Position numbers and translations under genes: made by a program
The notes under the pieces: model-generated
The model's input: only the letters and a program-made list of their open reading frames with translations
Databases searched by the model: none
What the model was told of the DNA's origin: nothing
DNA from: Pseudocercospora fijiensis CIRAD86
Taxonomy: Eukaryota; Ascomycota; Dothideomycetes; Mycosphaerellales; Mycosphaerellaceae
Direction: 5' to 3'
Length of the DNA stretch: 64,000 nucleotides
Assembly: GCF_000340215.1 (NCBI RefSeq)
Contig: NW_006921537.1
Location: forward strand, 833,011 to 897,010
Part shown: one piece after another, positions 1 through 10,829 of the stretch
Position numbering within the stretch: the stretch's first letter is position 1
How the letters are laid out: every line of letters begins with the position of its first letter

Positions 1-1217
1 AGGGAACGAAGCCTAAGTCAAGCGAGGATATTAGTACGGAGGTAGTGGATATAGAGCGTGGAGATATAGGTATCGATACGAAGGTTAAATATAGCGAGAG
101 AGGTAGTATCGCGGTATCGCTAGGTAATAGAGTAAGCGTCGCGCAAGCCTATATTATAGTAACGTTAGAGCAAGAAAAGAAGTTAGATACGGCTAAAAAA
201 GGCAGGTGCGGCAAACTTTGAAATATAGCCGGTATATATAGCCGGTATAGTAATAGGCAAAAGCCTCCTTTTAACAAACACTCGGCGTAATAATAGTATC
301 CTACTATAGTATAGATATTCTTTAGTAATTCCCTTACTAGCTACAGTAATCTTATAAATAACCTAGGCCTATTACTAGGAAATATGAGAAATGTTAGGTA
401 GGCTATACTAAACAAGCTAGTTATTTAGTAGGAAAAGGCCTACCACTATCTCTGTATGCCGGCTACGAGTGCCGGCTATCGCTCTAAATTTAACTCCGCC
501 CTATCTCGGAGGCTAAGGTACCGAGCGGAAACCCTATAGCTTATATTTAATCGGTTATCGCGGAGCGCTTATAGGTAAGGTATTAGAAAAGAGTATAAAA
601 AGTATAAGAAGAGTATCCTAGGATATAGGTCGTAAGTAAATAAGAGTCGCACGCCTAGTTATTTATATAGTACGTTACTCTATACGACCTAGAGCCTATA
701 TTATCTCGTACTTCGCTTATAAGACCTCGACTCTACTAGTATACTATCGATCTCTTAAATCTTCCTTAGTCGCTATCTTAATTCTTCTTCGAGTTGCCGG
801 ACTTAGTACGTATCTGTCGCTATATAATAGCGCTACGTATTATAGAGAATCTCTTATTAAAATTTCTCTCTCGTAGGCTTACTATCTGCCTCGTAGTATA
901 GAGGATTAAAGTGCTAATACTAAAGAATCTCTTTATAGTTAGTATATTAGGGCTCCTTAGGACCTTTGTATTTTAGGTCTAAATAGAGACGTATTATAAA
1001 CGTTCTATCGCCCTTTCGCTAACTATCTACTCGGTCGCGATATACGAAGAAACCAATTTAAATATAGCTCGTCTCTATAATAGCCGAGTAAATATAGGGC
1101 GCTAGGTTTCTACTTCGTACCTTATATCTAGGTATAACGCGGGAATAAAACTAGGAGTATAGCCGGTATATATAGCTAGTAAAAGGATGCGAAAATAGGC
1201 CTCCTCCTAGGTTAATC

Positions 1218-1720
1218 TAACGACTAAATACAAAGTCTAACTAATCCGCCACAAACCGACGCCGAATTTCAGCCAGAAGCTATATATCTTTATATTAAAG
1301 AGTACCCCGCTTCGTATAAATAGCAAGGAGGTTATAAAGCTTAAATTCGGTTATAAGAAATGCCTCCGTAGCTTCCTAAAGAGCATTAATCGCCTTAGCC
1401 GTAAATCGTATACTAGACTAAAAATCTAATATGATTTCTCGGACGAGTCGCTAGAAGAGAGTCTTAGGGATTAAAAACTCGGTCCCTCTTTTGTCTTGGA
1501 ATAGCCGGATCTAGCGAAGGGTAATAGTACCTAGTTTAAAGTACTACTTCTTTATTGTCGAGTCCTACCTTATACCCTTTTTTTAATAGAAGAATAACTT
1601 TTCTTTACGATAGTCTTCGTGTGCCTGCTCCTTTTAGCCTTCTCTTATCTATCTAAGGCCTTCTTGTTTTTTTAGTACTGTTTTCCGAGGAACCCCCTTC
1701 CCTTATATATACTACGGAGA
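1218..1720 (-). pseudogene. Decayed histone H3-like gene, left arm
   Basis: Read on the minus strand from about 1720 to 1218, the frame gives a basic tail followed by an unmistakable H3 core: GTITLR at the start of alphaN, then F-stop-RLVREI, AINAL-stop-EATEAFL, and YTKRGT followed by KDI-stop-LL. The three in-frame TAG codons sit exactly on the conserved glutamines of FQRLVREI, ALQEA and KDIQL of histone H3, as expected from CAG-to-TAG RIP. Loop 1 and the alpha2-alpha3 stretch have canonical H3 length; the alphaN-alpha1 segment is about two residues longer. The tail is K/R/S/T-rich but not the canonical H3 tail. The C-terminus appears to run on past the usual H3 end. A canonical genomic H3 is unlikely; a mobile or accessory H3 variant is the best reading. 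Confidence 0.8.
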
Positions 1721-2214
1721 GTCTTACTCTTCCGATATCTCGTTCTCGCTACGGTCTCCCTATACTTAGCTTGCTTTACCCTTGCCCTTTAGGCTCTAAA
1801 GGTATCTTTATATGCGCTTAGACGACGAAGGTATATCGCTAGAACCTAGAAAATTAATAAGCCTATAATCGTAAAGAGATATTCTATAACACTTCCTAGT
1901 AAGGATACGGACTATCCTAATTACGAATCTAACGATAACCGACTAGGACGGTTTAATAGAAGACTATTTAGTCTAGAGTATTAGAAGTATAAATATCTCT
2001 TTACATTTATAGGCTTATTAATTTTTCTAGGTCTTAGCGATATACCTTCGTCGCCCGAACGTATATAAAGATACCTTTAGAACTTAGAATAGAGTACGAG
2101 TAAAGTAAGCTAAGTATAGGAAGACCGTAGCGAGAACGAAATATCGGAAGAGGAATACTATATATAGTATATATAAGGGAAGGGGGCTACTCGGAAAACA
2201 GTACTACGAAATAA

Positions 2215-3365
2215 GAATACTTTAGGTAGATATAAGAAGGATAGAGTAGCTAAAAAGGTAGACAGACGAAGACTATTACGAAGAAAAGCTATTCTTCTAT
2301 AAAAAAGGGTAAAAGGTAGGTTTAGACGATAAAAAAGCGGCGCCTTAGACCGGATACTATTACCCTTCGCGAGATCCGGCTATTCTAAGATAAAAGGTAG
2401 ACCGAGCTTTTAATCTCTATAACTCCCTTCTAGCGACTCGTCTAAGTAATTATATTAGATTTTAAGTCTAGTATATAATTTACGGCTATAGCGATTAGTA
2501 ATCTCTCGAAAGCTACGAAGGTATCCGGGGTTTCGTTAGTTATACTTTATCCCGTAGTCGCGGGGATTTCAACTATATATAGAATCGCACTTTCTTAGTA
2601 GGCTATACGTAAACCTCGATATAATCGTATATTCTAGTCCTATTCGGATATCTAGGTAGGTATAGTAAGGAACCGCGAGTCTAAATATTATATATATAGC
2701 CTTATCCGAGTATATTATAGCTATAGACTTTACTACCGCCGTTTTCTTATATAATCCTTAGCAAGCTAGTCTACCTTATTCTAAGGCGCGTATTCTTCGT
2801 ATTCTTTCTTTCTAGTATACAAAGAGTATAGAAAACTCGGTATAGGGCGTAAAAAGGGCGAAAATATAAAGAGGGTACGTACTAAGCGGTTAACTAAGGT
2901 AGAGAGGGCGGAGAGGGTAGTAGATTACATAATAGATATATAGGCCGATATATAAAGTAATCGATTATATAGTAGACTAGAGTTTTGCTAAGAGGCCGGA
3001 TTAAGGTCCTTAGTCGCAATTTACTAGCTACTAATATAGCGGAAATCTACTGTTTCTCATCTCTTATCGCACTTATATCCAGTTTCCCATTATATTTACT
3101 CTATAATAGTGCTATCGTCGACTTTTACGTATAGCCTACTAAGAAAGTGCGACTTTACGTATAGTTCAAATCCCCGAACGTAGGCGAGGGGTAAAGTAGA
3201 CCAACGCAACCCTAGATATTTCTTATAACCGAGTTTAAGCTTTCTAACCTCCTTACTATCTATACGAAGCGGGTTGCTCTTTAATATAAAAATATATAGC
3301 TTCTAGCTAAGATTGGGCGTCGGTTTATAGCGGATTAATTAGGATTTGTATTTAGCCGCTACATT
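2215..3365 (+). pseudogene. Decayed histone H3-like gene, right arm, split by an insertion
   Basis: The inverted counterpart of the left-arm copy, read on the plus strand. Upstream of 2350 lies a lysine/arginine-rich tail ending in KKRRLRP, directly followed by DTITLREIRLFQ (compare H3 PGTVALREIRRYQ) and a TPF-stop-RLV stretch for PFQRLV. The frame reaches the start of the long alpha2 helix at about 2520, is broken by the 693-bp element at 2524-3216, and resumes at 3217 with ITEFKL, IYTKRVAL and a KNI-stop-LL motif to about 3365. Stops again fall at conserved glutamines. The gene is dead both from RIP and from the insertion. Confidence 0.78.
2524..3216. mobile_element. 693-bp TIR element with TA target duplication
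   Basis: Seen: this segment has no counterpart in the left arm of the palindrome, which defines its borders. It is bounded by TA on both sides (2522-2523 and 3217-3218). Its ends are inverted repeats of about 90 bp: the first ~90 bases (start TCCGGGGTTTCG) match the reverse complement of the last ~90 (start TCTAGGGTTGCG). A shared block near 2590-2620 and 3125-3150 includes TTTCTTAGTAGGCTATACG. TA duplication fits Tc1/mariner-type insertion. No transposase could be read in the ~500-bp interior, so it is a MITE-like, non-autonomous copy. Confidence 0.75.
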
Positions 3366-4639
3366 AACCTAGGACGAGGCACACTTTCGCATCCTTTTAC
3401 TAGCTATATATACCGGCTATACTCCTAGTTTTATTCCCGCGTTATACCTAGATATAAGGTACGAAGTAGAAACCTAGCGCCTTATGTTTACTCGATTATT
3501 ACGGAGACGAGCTATATTTAGACTAGTTTCTTGCCATATCCCGGCTTGCCTTAATAGTATTCGTAGTTTAACTATACTAAGAAGTAGAAGTATATATAAC
3601 TAAAGAAGGGGAGAGATCGTTATACGATCTAGGTATTATCGCTTACCGCTACTCGTATAGCTAGGATAACTAGGGAGGAGATCGATAGCACAAGTTAGTA
3701 GAGTCTAGCGACGACTCTACCTACGAGTCTAACGAAGAAGAACGTATAGCCCGTATAAGAGATTCTAAGATATATAGAAGCCTCGTCCTAAGATACTACC
3801 TCTACCTCCCTACTATACTTACCCGGTCGTATATAATATAGTCTTATAAGCGAAGTACGAGATAATATAGGCTCATAGTCGTTTAGAGTAACGTACTATA
3901 TAAATAACTAGGCGTACTACTATTATTTACTAACGACCTATATCCTAGGATGCTCTTCTCGTATATTTTATATACTTTTTTAATATCTTACTTATAAGCG
4001 CTCCGCGACAACCGAGCAGACATAAGGTACAGGGGTTCCACTCGGTACCTTAGCCTTCGAGATAGGGGGGAGTTAAATCTAGAGGCATAGTCGGCACTCG
4101 GAGCCGGTATATAGAGACGGTAGTAGGCCTATTCCTACTAAATAGCTAACTTATTTAGTATAGCCTACCGTAGTATAGATATTTATTATATTTCCTAGTA
4201 ATAGAGTTAGGTTACTTATAAGATTACTGTAGCTAGTACCTCTAGCCGGGTCTTTATACTAGATAGTTAGACTATATATAGTAGTATTATTACTATTAAA
4301 GTAGTAACTGCGGAAGATATCTAGGTAGAATTTCCTACTAAATTTTACTACCTCTTTTGGAACTATACTAATACTATTTTAGCTATTGTCCTTATAGCTA
4401 TCTACGTGAATCGCGTTACGACTATAGGTAAGGATTTTAAAGCCCTAGATTAGATTCTTAAGGGTTAGAATATCTAAATTCGAGATAGTAGTAGGTAGGA
4501 TAGATATTCTAGTAGGATAGATATTCTTAGTATCCTCTATAAGCGTTTCTATATACAAAATATGCCGCTATTATACGGCGCTATATAGCGCGCGATAAAT
4601 ACTCTCTAAGTATATATATAGTATATTATGCTTTATTAG

Positions 4640-5930
4640 ACGTCCGAAATAAAAGTCTTCGAAAATTCTATTAGTACTAGTCTTAAAAAGGGCTTGCTTT
4701 AAGTTACGTATATATTCCTATACTTGTTAGAAACCGACTAATTCTATAGTTCTAACCTGCTACTCGTATAGTTGCTTAGCAAACTAACTTAAACTAACCT
4801 AGAATTTTGGCTTAGTAAACTAAACCAAACTAACCCGACCTACTATAGGGTATAGCAATGCTAGTACGCTAACCTGCGATAGTATATAATACTATCTTGG
4901 GCCGACTATAGTAAACGTTTATAGTACTGCTTAGGGTTGCCTGGTTGGCGGTAGCTGAATATTTTGGTTATAGTAAAACGTGCTTCTCTAGATACTATCG
5001 ATATGCTACTCGTCTGCGCCGCGGACTATAGTAATAGCACGAGCCTTACTAGCGTCCTAGTCTAATATACTACAATTCGGAAATATAATATAGTCGGCGA
5101 CCTTAGTATTAGCTAGAATTAGATCGTATAGCAGGTATACAAACTAGTCTTCTAGATATATACGATCGAGTAGCAAATCCTTGTTGTTAAACTAACCTGT
5201 AAAATCGAAATAGGCACTAGTAGTAGTGCGATTGCTACCGACTTTAAAGTAGTAGATATAAGTACTATTACCCTTCCCGGCCTACTAGTATAGAAAGCCG
5301 ATTATCTCTAGGTTATAGCCTATACTGTCCTATTTAGTATAGGCGAGCGGGTAGGTAATACCTAGCTAAAGCACCTATATCTATACGATTAGCTATATAT
5401 CTAGCTTGCTACGTTAAAAGTATAGCATAGTATTAGAGCAATTCGATACTAGTTAGAAACATACCTCGCCGACCTTAGTATACTAAACTAAAAAAGCGGG
5501 TTACTAGTAGATCCGTAGACTATACCCGATAGAATAGCACTATTAGCCGGAAAGCGGGTAAGTAGCGTATTATCTCCCGAGTAATACGAGACCCGATACT
5601 AGGCTACGCTAGAGATTAAGATATAGTTTAATATTAGTTAGTCGGTATATAGGCCTATACGGTAGTATATATATAAAAATCAAAATAGGGTAGTATTAAA
5701 CTAGAGTACTACTACTTCTGTACGTTTGTGTGATTCAATATGTATAACGTATTCGATAGAACAGTATATAGGCCTTAGGGCATTATAAGATACGTACTAG
5801 CGCTAGTATATAGCTGACTTAAAAAGAATACCTAAACCTACTTTTTAAAGACTATACCTTTATTCCATTAACAGTAGGGGATAATAACGCCCTACTGCTA
5901 TAGCTAAAGACTAGAGAATAGGTATAGTAC
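4640..5930 (-). pseudogene. Decayed reading frame of unknown type
   Basis: With TAG/TAA read as glutamine, a long coherent minus-strand frame appears, including stretches such as VADYIIFPNCSILD and KARAITIVRGADE between about 5210 and 4990, and GEIC/FYLQ-like segments further upstream. I do not recognise a family. I looked for copia or gypsy integrase, reverse transcriptase and RNase H motifs and found none convincing. The flanking bases 4240-4640 and 5930-6560 are equally RIP-mutated and hold nothing I can identify. It may be another gene of the repeat that carries the H3-like copies, or a separate element. Confidence 0.3.
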
Positions 5931-6569
5931 TAGTAGTAGCATCTGTCCTATATAAAAAACCAGCCTACTAGTAACGCTATAGTATAATATCGATCGGTAT
6001 CTCTATGTCTTTTAGACTAAAACTAGCAGTTATAAAATTCTAGGTATCTATACTAAAAAGGACCTACCCGCTATATACTAGTTTTAATTATTTTGATCTA
6101 GGTAACTTTACTAATATAGCCCCTATTATTTCAAACTTTCTATACTAATTCGTCTAAACTGTAGCTTCTACTACCTATAAATCCTAGTATATATATAATT
6201 ATTGTTAGTTTCTAGCTGTTAGTACTTATTAGTACTAGTATAGCTTATATTATTCTTAGGATATAACCGCTAGCCTTTCGTTATCCCCCTTGTTTTTTAG
6301 TTAAGCTACCTTTGTTAGACTCTAGAAGCCTCGAAAGCAGTTACGATATTGTAAAGGGCGACCTATAGCTATAGCACGGCGCATATAGGAAGTCACGAGT
6401 GCGGAGAAGATTTGGCTGTAGTTAGATTTCAAGTCTAACTATAGCCGGGGCTTTTAACTAGTAGCTAGTTCTATGCTTATACACGTGCCTATATAGGCAA
6501 TGATTATCCTATGTTCATCCTATGCCCGTGCCTATACCTATATCTATACCCTCATCCTGTGAGGATAAC

Positions 6570-7908
6570 GACGTTGTAGTTCTTAGTATAGTTGCAGGTA
6601 TCGGCACTAAGGTTGCAGTCTGTTATAGGCGTTAGTATAGGCATTGCTATAGCTAAAGCTCTAGACTTACTCTTCTTAGCCTTCTTAGCCTAGCAACCTA
6701 GGCAAGGCACTATAGCCTCGGGGAACTCGGTACGGAACTCGCGGTTGGCCTTAATCAGATCAATCTGTATAGGCGTTAGTATAGGCAAAGGTATATACGT
6801 GACTATTTATACCTTGCCGTGCTTGCCGCGCCGGACGACGAAGGGCCTATTTAAGTCAGTATATAACTAGCGGCATAGGCATAGATCGGTATATACACCT
6901 CGCTATCACTCTCAGACTTAGACTTAGACTTAGTCTCTAAGTCTTCGATTGTCTCGGCAGATTTGGCCGGTGCTTTACCCTTAGCCTTGCCCTTACTCGG
7001 TGTACCTAGGGCGTCGGGGCTGTATGCGGATTAGTATAGGCAAAGGTAAGGGTAAAGATATAGCTATACTTAACCTCGTACAGATCCTAGGCATTGTCGA
7101 AGAAATCTAAGGGACACATTAGTAAAAAGCTTTGCCTATAGAGCTGCCTAAACCTACTAATGCACTTTTTTGTCTTAGTCTTAGGCGTATACCGACCACT
7201 ACGGTCCTTCTCCTTAGGCTGCTCGACTTTTCCCTTATACTATATGTACGTTAGTATAGGCAAAGCTCTAGGCAGGGAGCTACGCATACTATAGATAATG
7301 TGTATAGCGAGAGCCGAAGTGTCGCGGCAGATAGTCTATAAGGTGTTAGCTTTAGGCATATATATAGGCAAAGACAGAGTTATACACTATAGAAGCCCTT
7401 CTCTTCGTACAACTCCTTTAGTGTCTCTTCGTCTTCGTCTTTTCTATTATAGTATTAGCAATAACCAGTGATATAGGCATAACACTGCATATACCTATCG
7501 CGATTCTTCTAAGCAGCTAGGAAGCGACCGAAGTTCTTAGATCCTACCGGCATGCGACAAGTTACCTCACCTATATAGGTGCGTACGGCCTCCTAGTTGG
7601 TCTTTAGGCAGATCTATAGGCATTAGTTTAGCCTATTGCATAGGCAGAAGAGAGATTATATACCACGATTTCTATCTTAGGCATGTTGAATAACTCGCCC
7701 TATAAGAGGCGCTTCTTGTATTTACGGTAGGAGCTCTATATAGGCATAAGTATAGGCAGATATATACCCTAGTCTCTATACTTATAGATTGCTCTAGCAG
7801 GGTGTTGTTCTAGGCAACGGTCTTAATGTCTTACGGCATATTAGGAGGTATGTGCAGAGCTATAGGCTTGGGTATAGTAGTATAGGGGAACTCGGTTAGC
7901 TACGACAT
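6570..7908 (-). pseudogene. Decayed intron-rich gene, unknown function
   Basis: On the minus strand, starting near an ATG at 7908 (MSQLTEFPYTTIPK when one stop is read as Q), short exons alternate with about nine tiny introns. Clear introns are 7240-7289 (50 nt, GTATGCGT...CTAAC...ATAG) and 6765-6812 (48 nt, GTATAA...CTAAC...ACAG); others lie near 7736-7782, 7613-7663, 7440-7490, 7339-7391, 7124-7170, 7012-7068 and 6853-6904. Readable exon pieces include TYIGEVTCRMPVGSKNFGRF, DEDEETLKELYEEKGFYS, GTPSKGKAKGKAPAKSAE and IDLIKANREFRTEFPEA, ending near 6570. I do not recognise the family. The frame is less RIP-damaged than its neighbours. The exact exon borders are approximate. Confidence 0.5.
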
Positions 7909-8146
7909 CGAAGTCGCCTTATTAGCTCGTCGCGCATATATATAGGCATATACAAAGGAATAGGGGTAGGGGCTAGGGGTAGATACGTACTAGTAGTATA
8001 TTATAGAAAGAAAGGAAGAGAGTGTGCGCGCAAAGATGCGCGTATAGATATCGCGTAACGCTTAGCGTAATAGAAGATCCTAGCGTAATGAAACTTTCGC
8101 GTACGGGACGCACCCGCTTTAGCGTCTACGGATCCCTACATCGATA

Positions 8147-8155
8147 GTCAACTCC
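8147..8155. repeat. Left 9-bp target-site duplication of the MULE
   Basis: GTCAACTCC directly precedes the left terminal inverted repeat and is repeated exactly at 22573-22581 directly after the right one. A 9-bp duplication is typical of Mutator-like elements. Confidence 0.9.
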
Positions 8156-8200
8156 CCTCGCTACTTCCCCGAGCCCCAGCTACCCGCCCGAGCCCTAGTA
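8156..8200 (+). repeat. MULE left terminal inverted repeat
   Basis: 45 bp beginning CCTCGCTACTTCCCCGAG. It is the reverse complement of 22528-22572 apart from two C-to-T differences in CpA context, both in this copy. Confidence 0.9.
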
Positions 8201-8289
8201 ATACAGTGGATTATAGAATCCGCTATTCCTAACAAAATCGCGTAGGGAAGCGATTTCCGGATCCCCGCAACTACTACCGACCGGGCAAC

Positions 8290-10448
8290 TACTGCTGCTA
8301 GCTATAAAGCCAAAGTTTGTTAGCAAATCAGTAGTATAGCAAAATTCAAGGTGTTGTTAGTTGCTATCTACTCAGGTCCAAGCGGGTTACGACCTGCAGC
8401 CTTGTAACTACGCGAGGCTATATATGCTAGCTTATACTAGTCTCTAGCCTACTAGCTAGCCTGTTGCTGCATATAATACTGCTACTAAGTGAACTAATAG
8501 TACTGCTACTAAGTGAACTGATAGTACTATTGCTGCAGCACCTAGTAATGAAGTGGCCGTCCTATTAGCTATATAAGTAACTATTATTGTTGTTGTTACT
8601 AGTGTTGCTAAGCAGCCTGTCGTTGCTGCTGTTCAAATAACGCCGCCTGCTATCGGCTATATTCAATCTGTTATTGAGTGCGCTGTTCTTTACGCGCTCG
8701 AAGGTTATTAAGCTCTTGCCGTAGAAGGTCTAGCTTAGAAGGAGGTTGTAGTTGTAGTTCAACCGGAAGTAATAGCTCTTAACGTAGATTATAGCACTCG
8801 AAGCTAGAAGGGTAGCAGGTAGAGCTATATAGTCGATTAGCCTTCTAGCAAGGACACTGTTGAGTACGGCATTAGCTCTTTACGCACTTACAGTGCTTAA
8901 TAGTCGTCCGCAACTAAGTAAGCGACACGCTAGGCTCGAGTACGAAGGCCGCTATTCTTAGTATTGTTGTCTTCTGCTTCTTAGCGACTGCTGTCTTATT
9001 TAAGTCGTCTAATTCTCGAACCGTTGCTACACGTTTTGTTGTATATAACGTCGCTCCGCTAGTAAGAGGTTTGCGGTTGCTATAGATTACCTATAGCTCT
9101 CGAATACGGTACGAGTCAAAGAGCCGTACCTTCTTAAAGTCGACAAACTAGTAAGCGTAGAAGTGAGAAGGCAATAGCACTGTACGGCTGCCCTCTGTCT
9201 CTAGAAGCTTTATAATATCGTAAAGGTACGGATAGCTATAGGTCTTAGATAGGTGGTCGTTGCAGCGGCACTATAGACAAGAACACGAGTATGCCGAGTG
9301 CTTAATCTCGTTGCTATCAGCATTAACTGTAGCCTTTAAAAGCGAGTTAGCACGCGAGTATAGAGCCTGTACTTCGAGAAGGCAATAGTCGCTAATAACT
9401 CGAGTTACAGAAGACTAGAATGGACCGATTAAGGCCTTAGAATAGCGCTTTAGGTTGTTAGCGAGTACAGCTCGGCGGCGGTCGTAGCCTTAGTGCTACT
9501 AGTTAAGAAGCGACTCGAAGAGGGTAAAGATATCGTACCGACTGCTATAGTTTAACTACTCCTTAATCCGACCGTAGGTTGCCTCGACTCGTAACGTTGT
9601 TTTATAGCTAAAGTGCATTACTTAGTTAGTCTAGCAGTAGACAATCTTCTCCTTATAATACTACTAGTTATTGTTCAAATAGGACTTGAACTGTAGAAAC
9701 ACGTTATCTAGCTTATAAGCCTTGTCGTTGAATTCTTCCTCGGACTGACTCTAGACTATATAAGTAAACAGCTTTATAAACTGAGTAGTCCTTAGACTAT
9801 CAGTCTACGAGCTATCGTTAGCCTTTACCTATACAAAGTCGCCTCGTTCTTTGCGTACTCGAGTTAATATGTCTTATTGTAGGTGCTAGTCGTAGACGAT
9901 ATTCTTAGACTCTAGATACACCTCGTTAATCGCTGATATAAGAGCCGCTTTACGGTCAGTGCTAAAGACAATAGGTAGTAGATAACTATACTTCTCGAAG
10001 CCATTCCGGATTGACTACAATAGCTATATAAAGGCCGCCTTATTAGGCTTCGGTTTGACAAGGCTAACACCGAGTTCAATCGTGTTATTTATCGGTCTAG
10101 CGGCGACAATATCCAGCAACTCGAGGTTATATAAATTGGTGCTGTAAGTCGTATCTAAACAGATAATATGTAGCGTGTCCTTATAGGCAGAGAGCGACCG
10201 TAGATAGAGGGCAACCATTAACCGAATTGCACCATTCTTAGGATTAGTTGTTATCTCGTAGAAGATTGAATTCTCGTCTAGTAGCTTAACTATTCTCTCG
10301 GCCTAGTTTAACTCTCTTCGAGCGACAGTATTGCGGTTGAAAGCAATATTATAGACGTCGTGTAGCTTCAGAATGACTCCCTAGCCTCGGAAATAGGCTA
10401 CAAGGGTATCGTTAGAGGCTAGAAGGCCTTACTTAGTCTAGCGAAGCG
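8290..10448 (-). pseudogene. MULE transposase, catalytic and SWIM half (decayed)
   Basis: Read on the minus strand with TAG as Q, the frame begins with a helix-turn-helix-like segment (LRQTKQGLLASNDTL, ~10440-10390) leading to DVYNIAFNRN. The MULE domain follows: IICLDTTYSTNLYNLELLDI (~10170-10110) carries the first catalytic Asp, and FSTDRKAALISAINEVY with YDWHLQ (~9950-9870) carries the second. A SWIM zinc-finger pattern CSCxxCRCxxH lies near 9300-9255. The C-terminus is Q/N-rich and fades by about 8290. It is the downstream part of one gene whose 5' half lies at 21450-22334; the 11-kb insertion separates them. RIP stops make it a pseudogene. Confidence 0.85.
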
Positions 10449-10481
10449 GCGAGTGCGAAAGAACAGTCTAGACTCTACGAG
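10449..10481 (+). repeat. Terminal inverted repeat of the nested element, 3' side
   Basis: 33 bp starting GCGAGTGCGAAAGAACAGT, matching the reverse complement of 21418-21449 with one indel and two mismatches. It marks the junction with the catalytic half of the MULE gene. Confidence 0.75.
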
Positions 10482-10486
10482 CTAAG

Positions 10487-10620
10487 AACTCATGCTAAGT
10501 AAGCTTGTTAGAAGCAAGCTATTGGTACCCTCTATACAACTCATGCTAAAGGGGCTTGTTAAAAGCAAGCCGTTGGTACCCTCTATGCAACTTATGCTAA
10601 AAGGGCTTATCAATAAGCGT
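10487..10620. repeat. 51-bp tandem repeat, about 2.6 copies
   Basis: Units start near 10488, 10540 and 10591, each with ACTCATGCTAA, a GCTTGTTARAAGCAAGC inverted repeat and GGTACCCTCTATRCAA. They lie between the terminal repeat and the hairpin of the nested element, so they form part of its 3' terminal region. The small internal palindrome could form a stem in each unit. Confidence 0.75.
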
Positions 10621-10648
10621 TGAACTATCTGCATATTCGCTAAGAGCG

Positions 10649-10686
10649 ATCGCGACCGTAAGCGGCAAGCCGCTTACAATCGCGAT
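10649..10686. repeat. Hairpin with 18-bp stems near the Helitron-like 3' end
   Basis: Stems 10649-10666 and 10669-10686 pair around an AA loop. The two mismatches are adjacent CC/TT differences of RIP type, so the original stem was probably perfect. Helitrons carry a GC-rich hairpin shortly before the 3' terminus, and this lies just beyond the C-terminal end of the Rep-helicase frame, on the expected side. No CTRR follows it within 15 bases on the minus strand. Confidence 0.7.
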
Positions 10687-10829
10687 TTATGCTTATAGCT
10701 CTATAGCAGCTGGCTTAAGTGAATATTAAGGGAGCTATAGTTCAGATGCTGTAACGTCGGAATTGCGCTACTTCTCGTCCCTAGTTTGTAACTACTAAAG
10801 GCCCTTAATTATGCTGCTATTCTACAAAT

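Larger units (their letters stand above)
335..4238. repeat. Large inverted repeat (palindrome) with 1.56-kb arms
   Basis: Seen: the left arm (about 335-1892) is matched in reverse complement by the right arm (about 1990-4238), with a spacer of roughly 95 bp. Matching landmarks include 341-350 with 4222-4233, the stretch near 480-600 with 3965-4100, 1096-1215 with 3370-3480, and 1560-1880 with 1990-2310. The right arm is longer only because a 693-bp element sits inside it. Parts of the arms (about 700-1040 against 3545-3860) align poorly, so the arms have diverged by more than RIP. Each arm holds a histone H3-like pseudogene transcribed outward from the centre. No target duplication was found at the outer ends. 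Confidence 0.85.

Noticed and set aside
5860..6250. Copia-type RNase H remnant
   Set aside because: A DNNAL-like string is present on the plus strand but the rest of the motif order is missing, and the minus strand gives an equally coherent frame.
10620..10650. Canonical Helitron CTRR 3' end directly after the hairpin
   Set aside because: The minus strand reads CGCTCTTAGCG after the stem, without CTRR; the interrupted MULE gene places the border at 10449.
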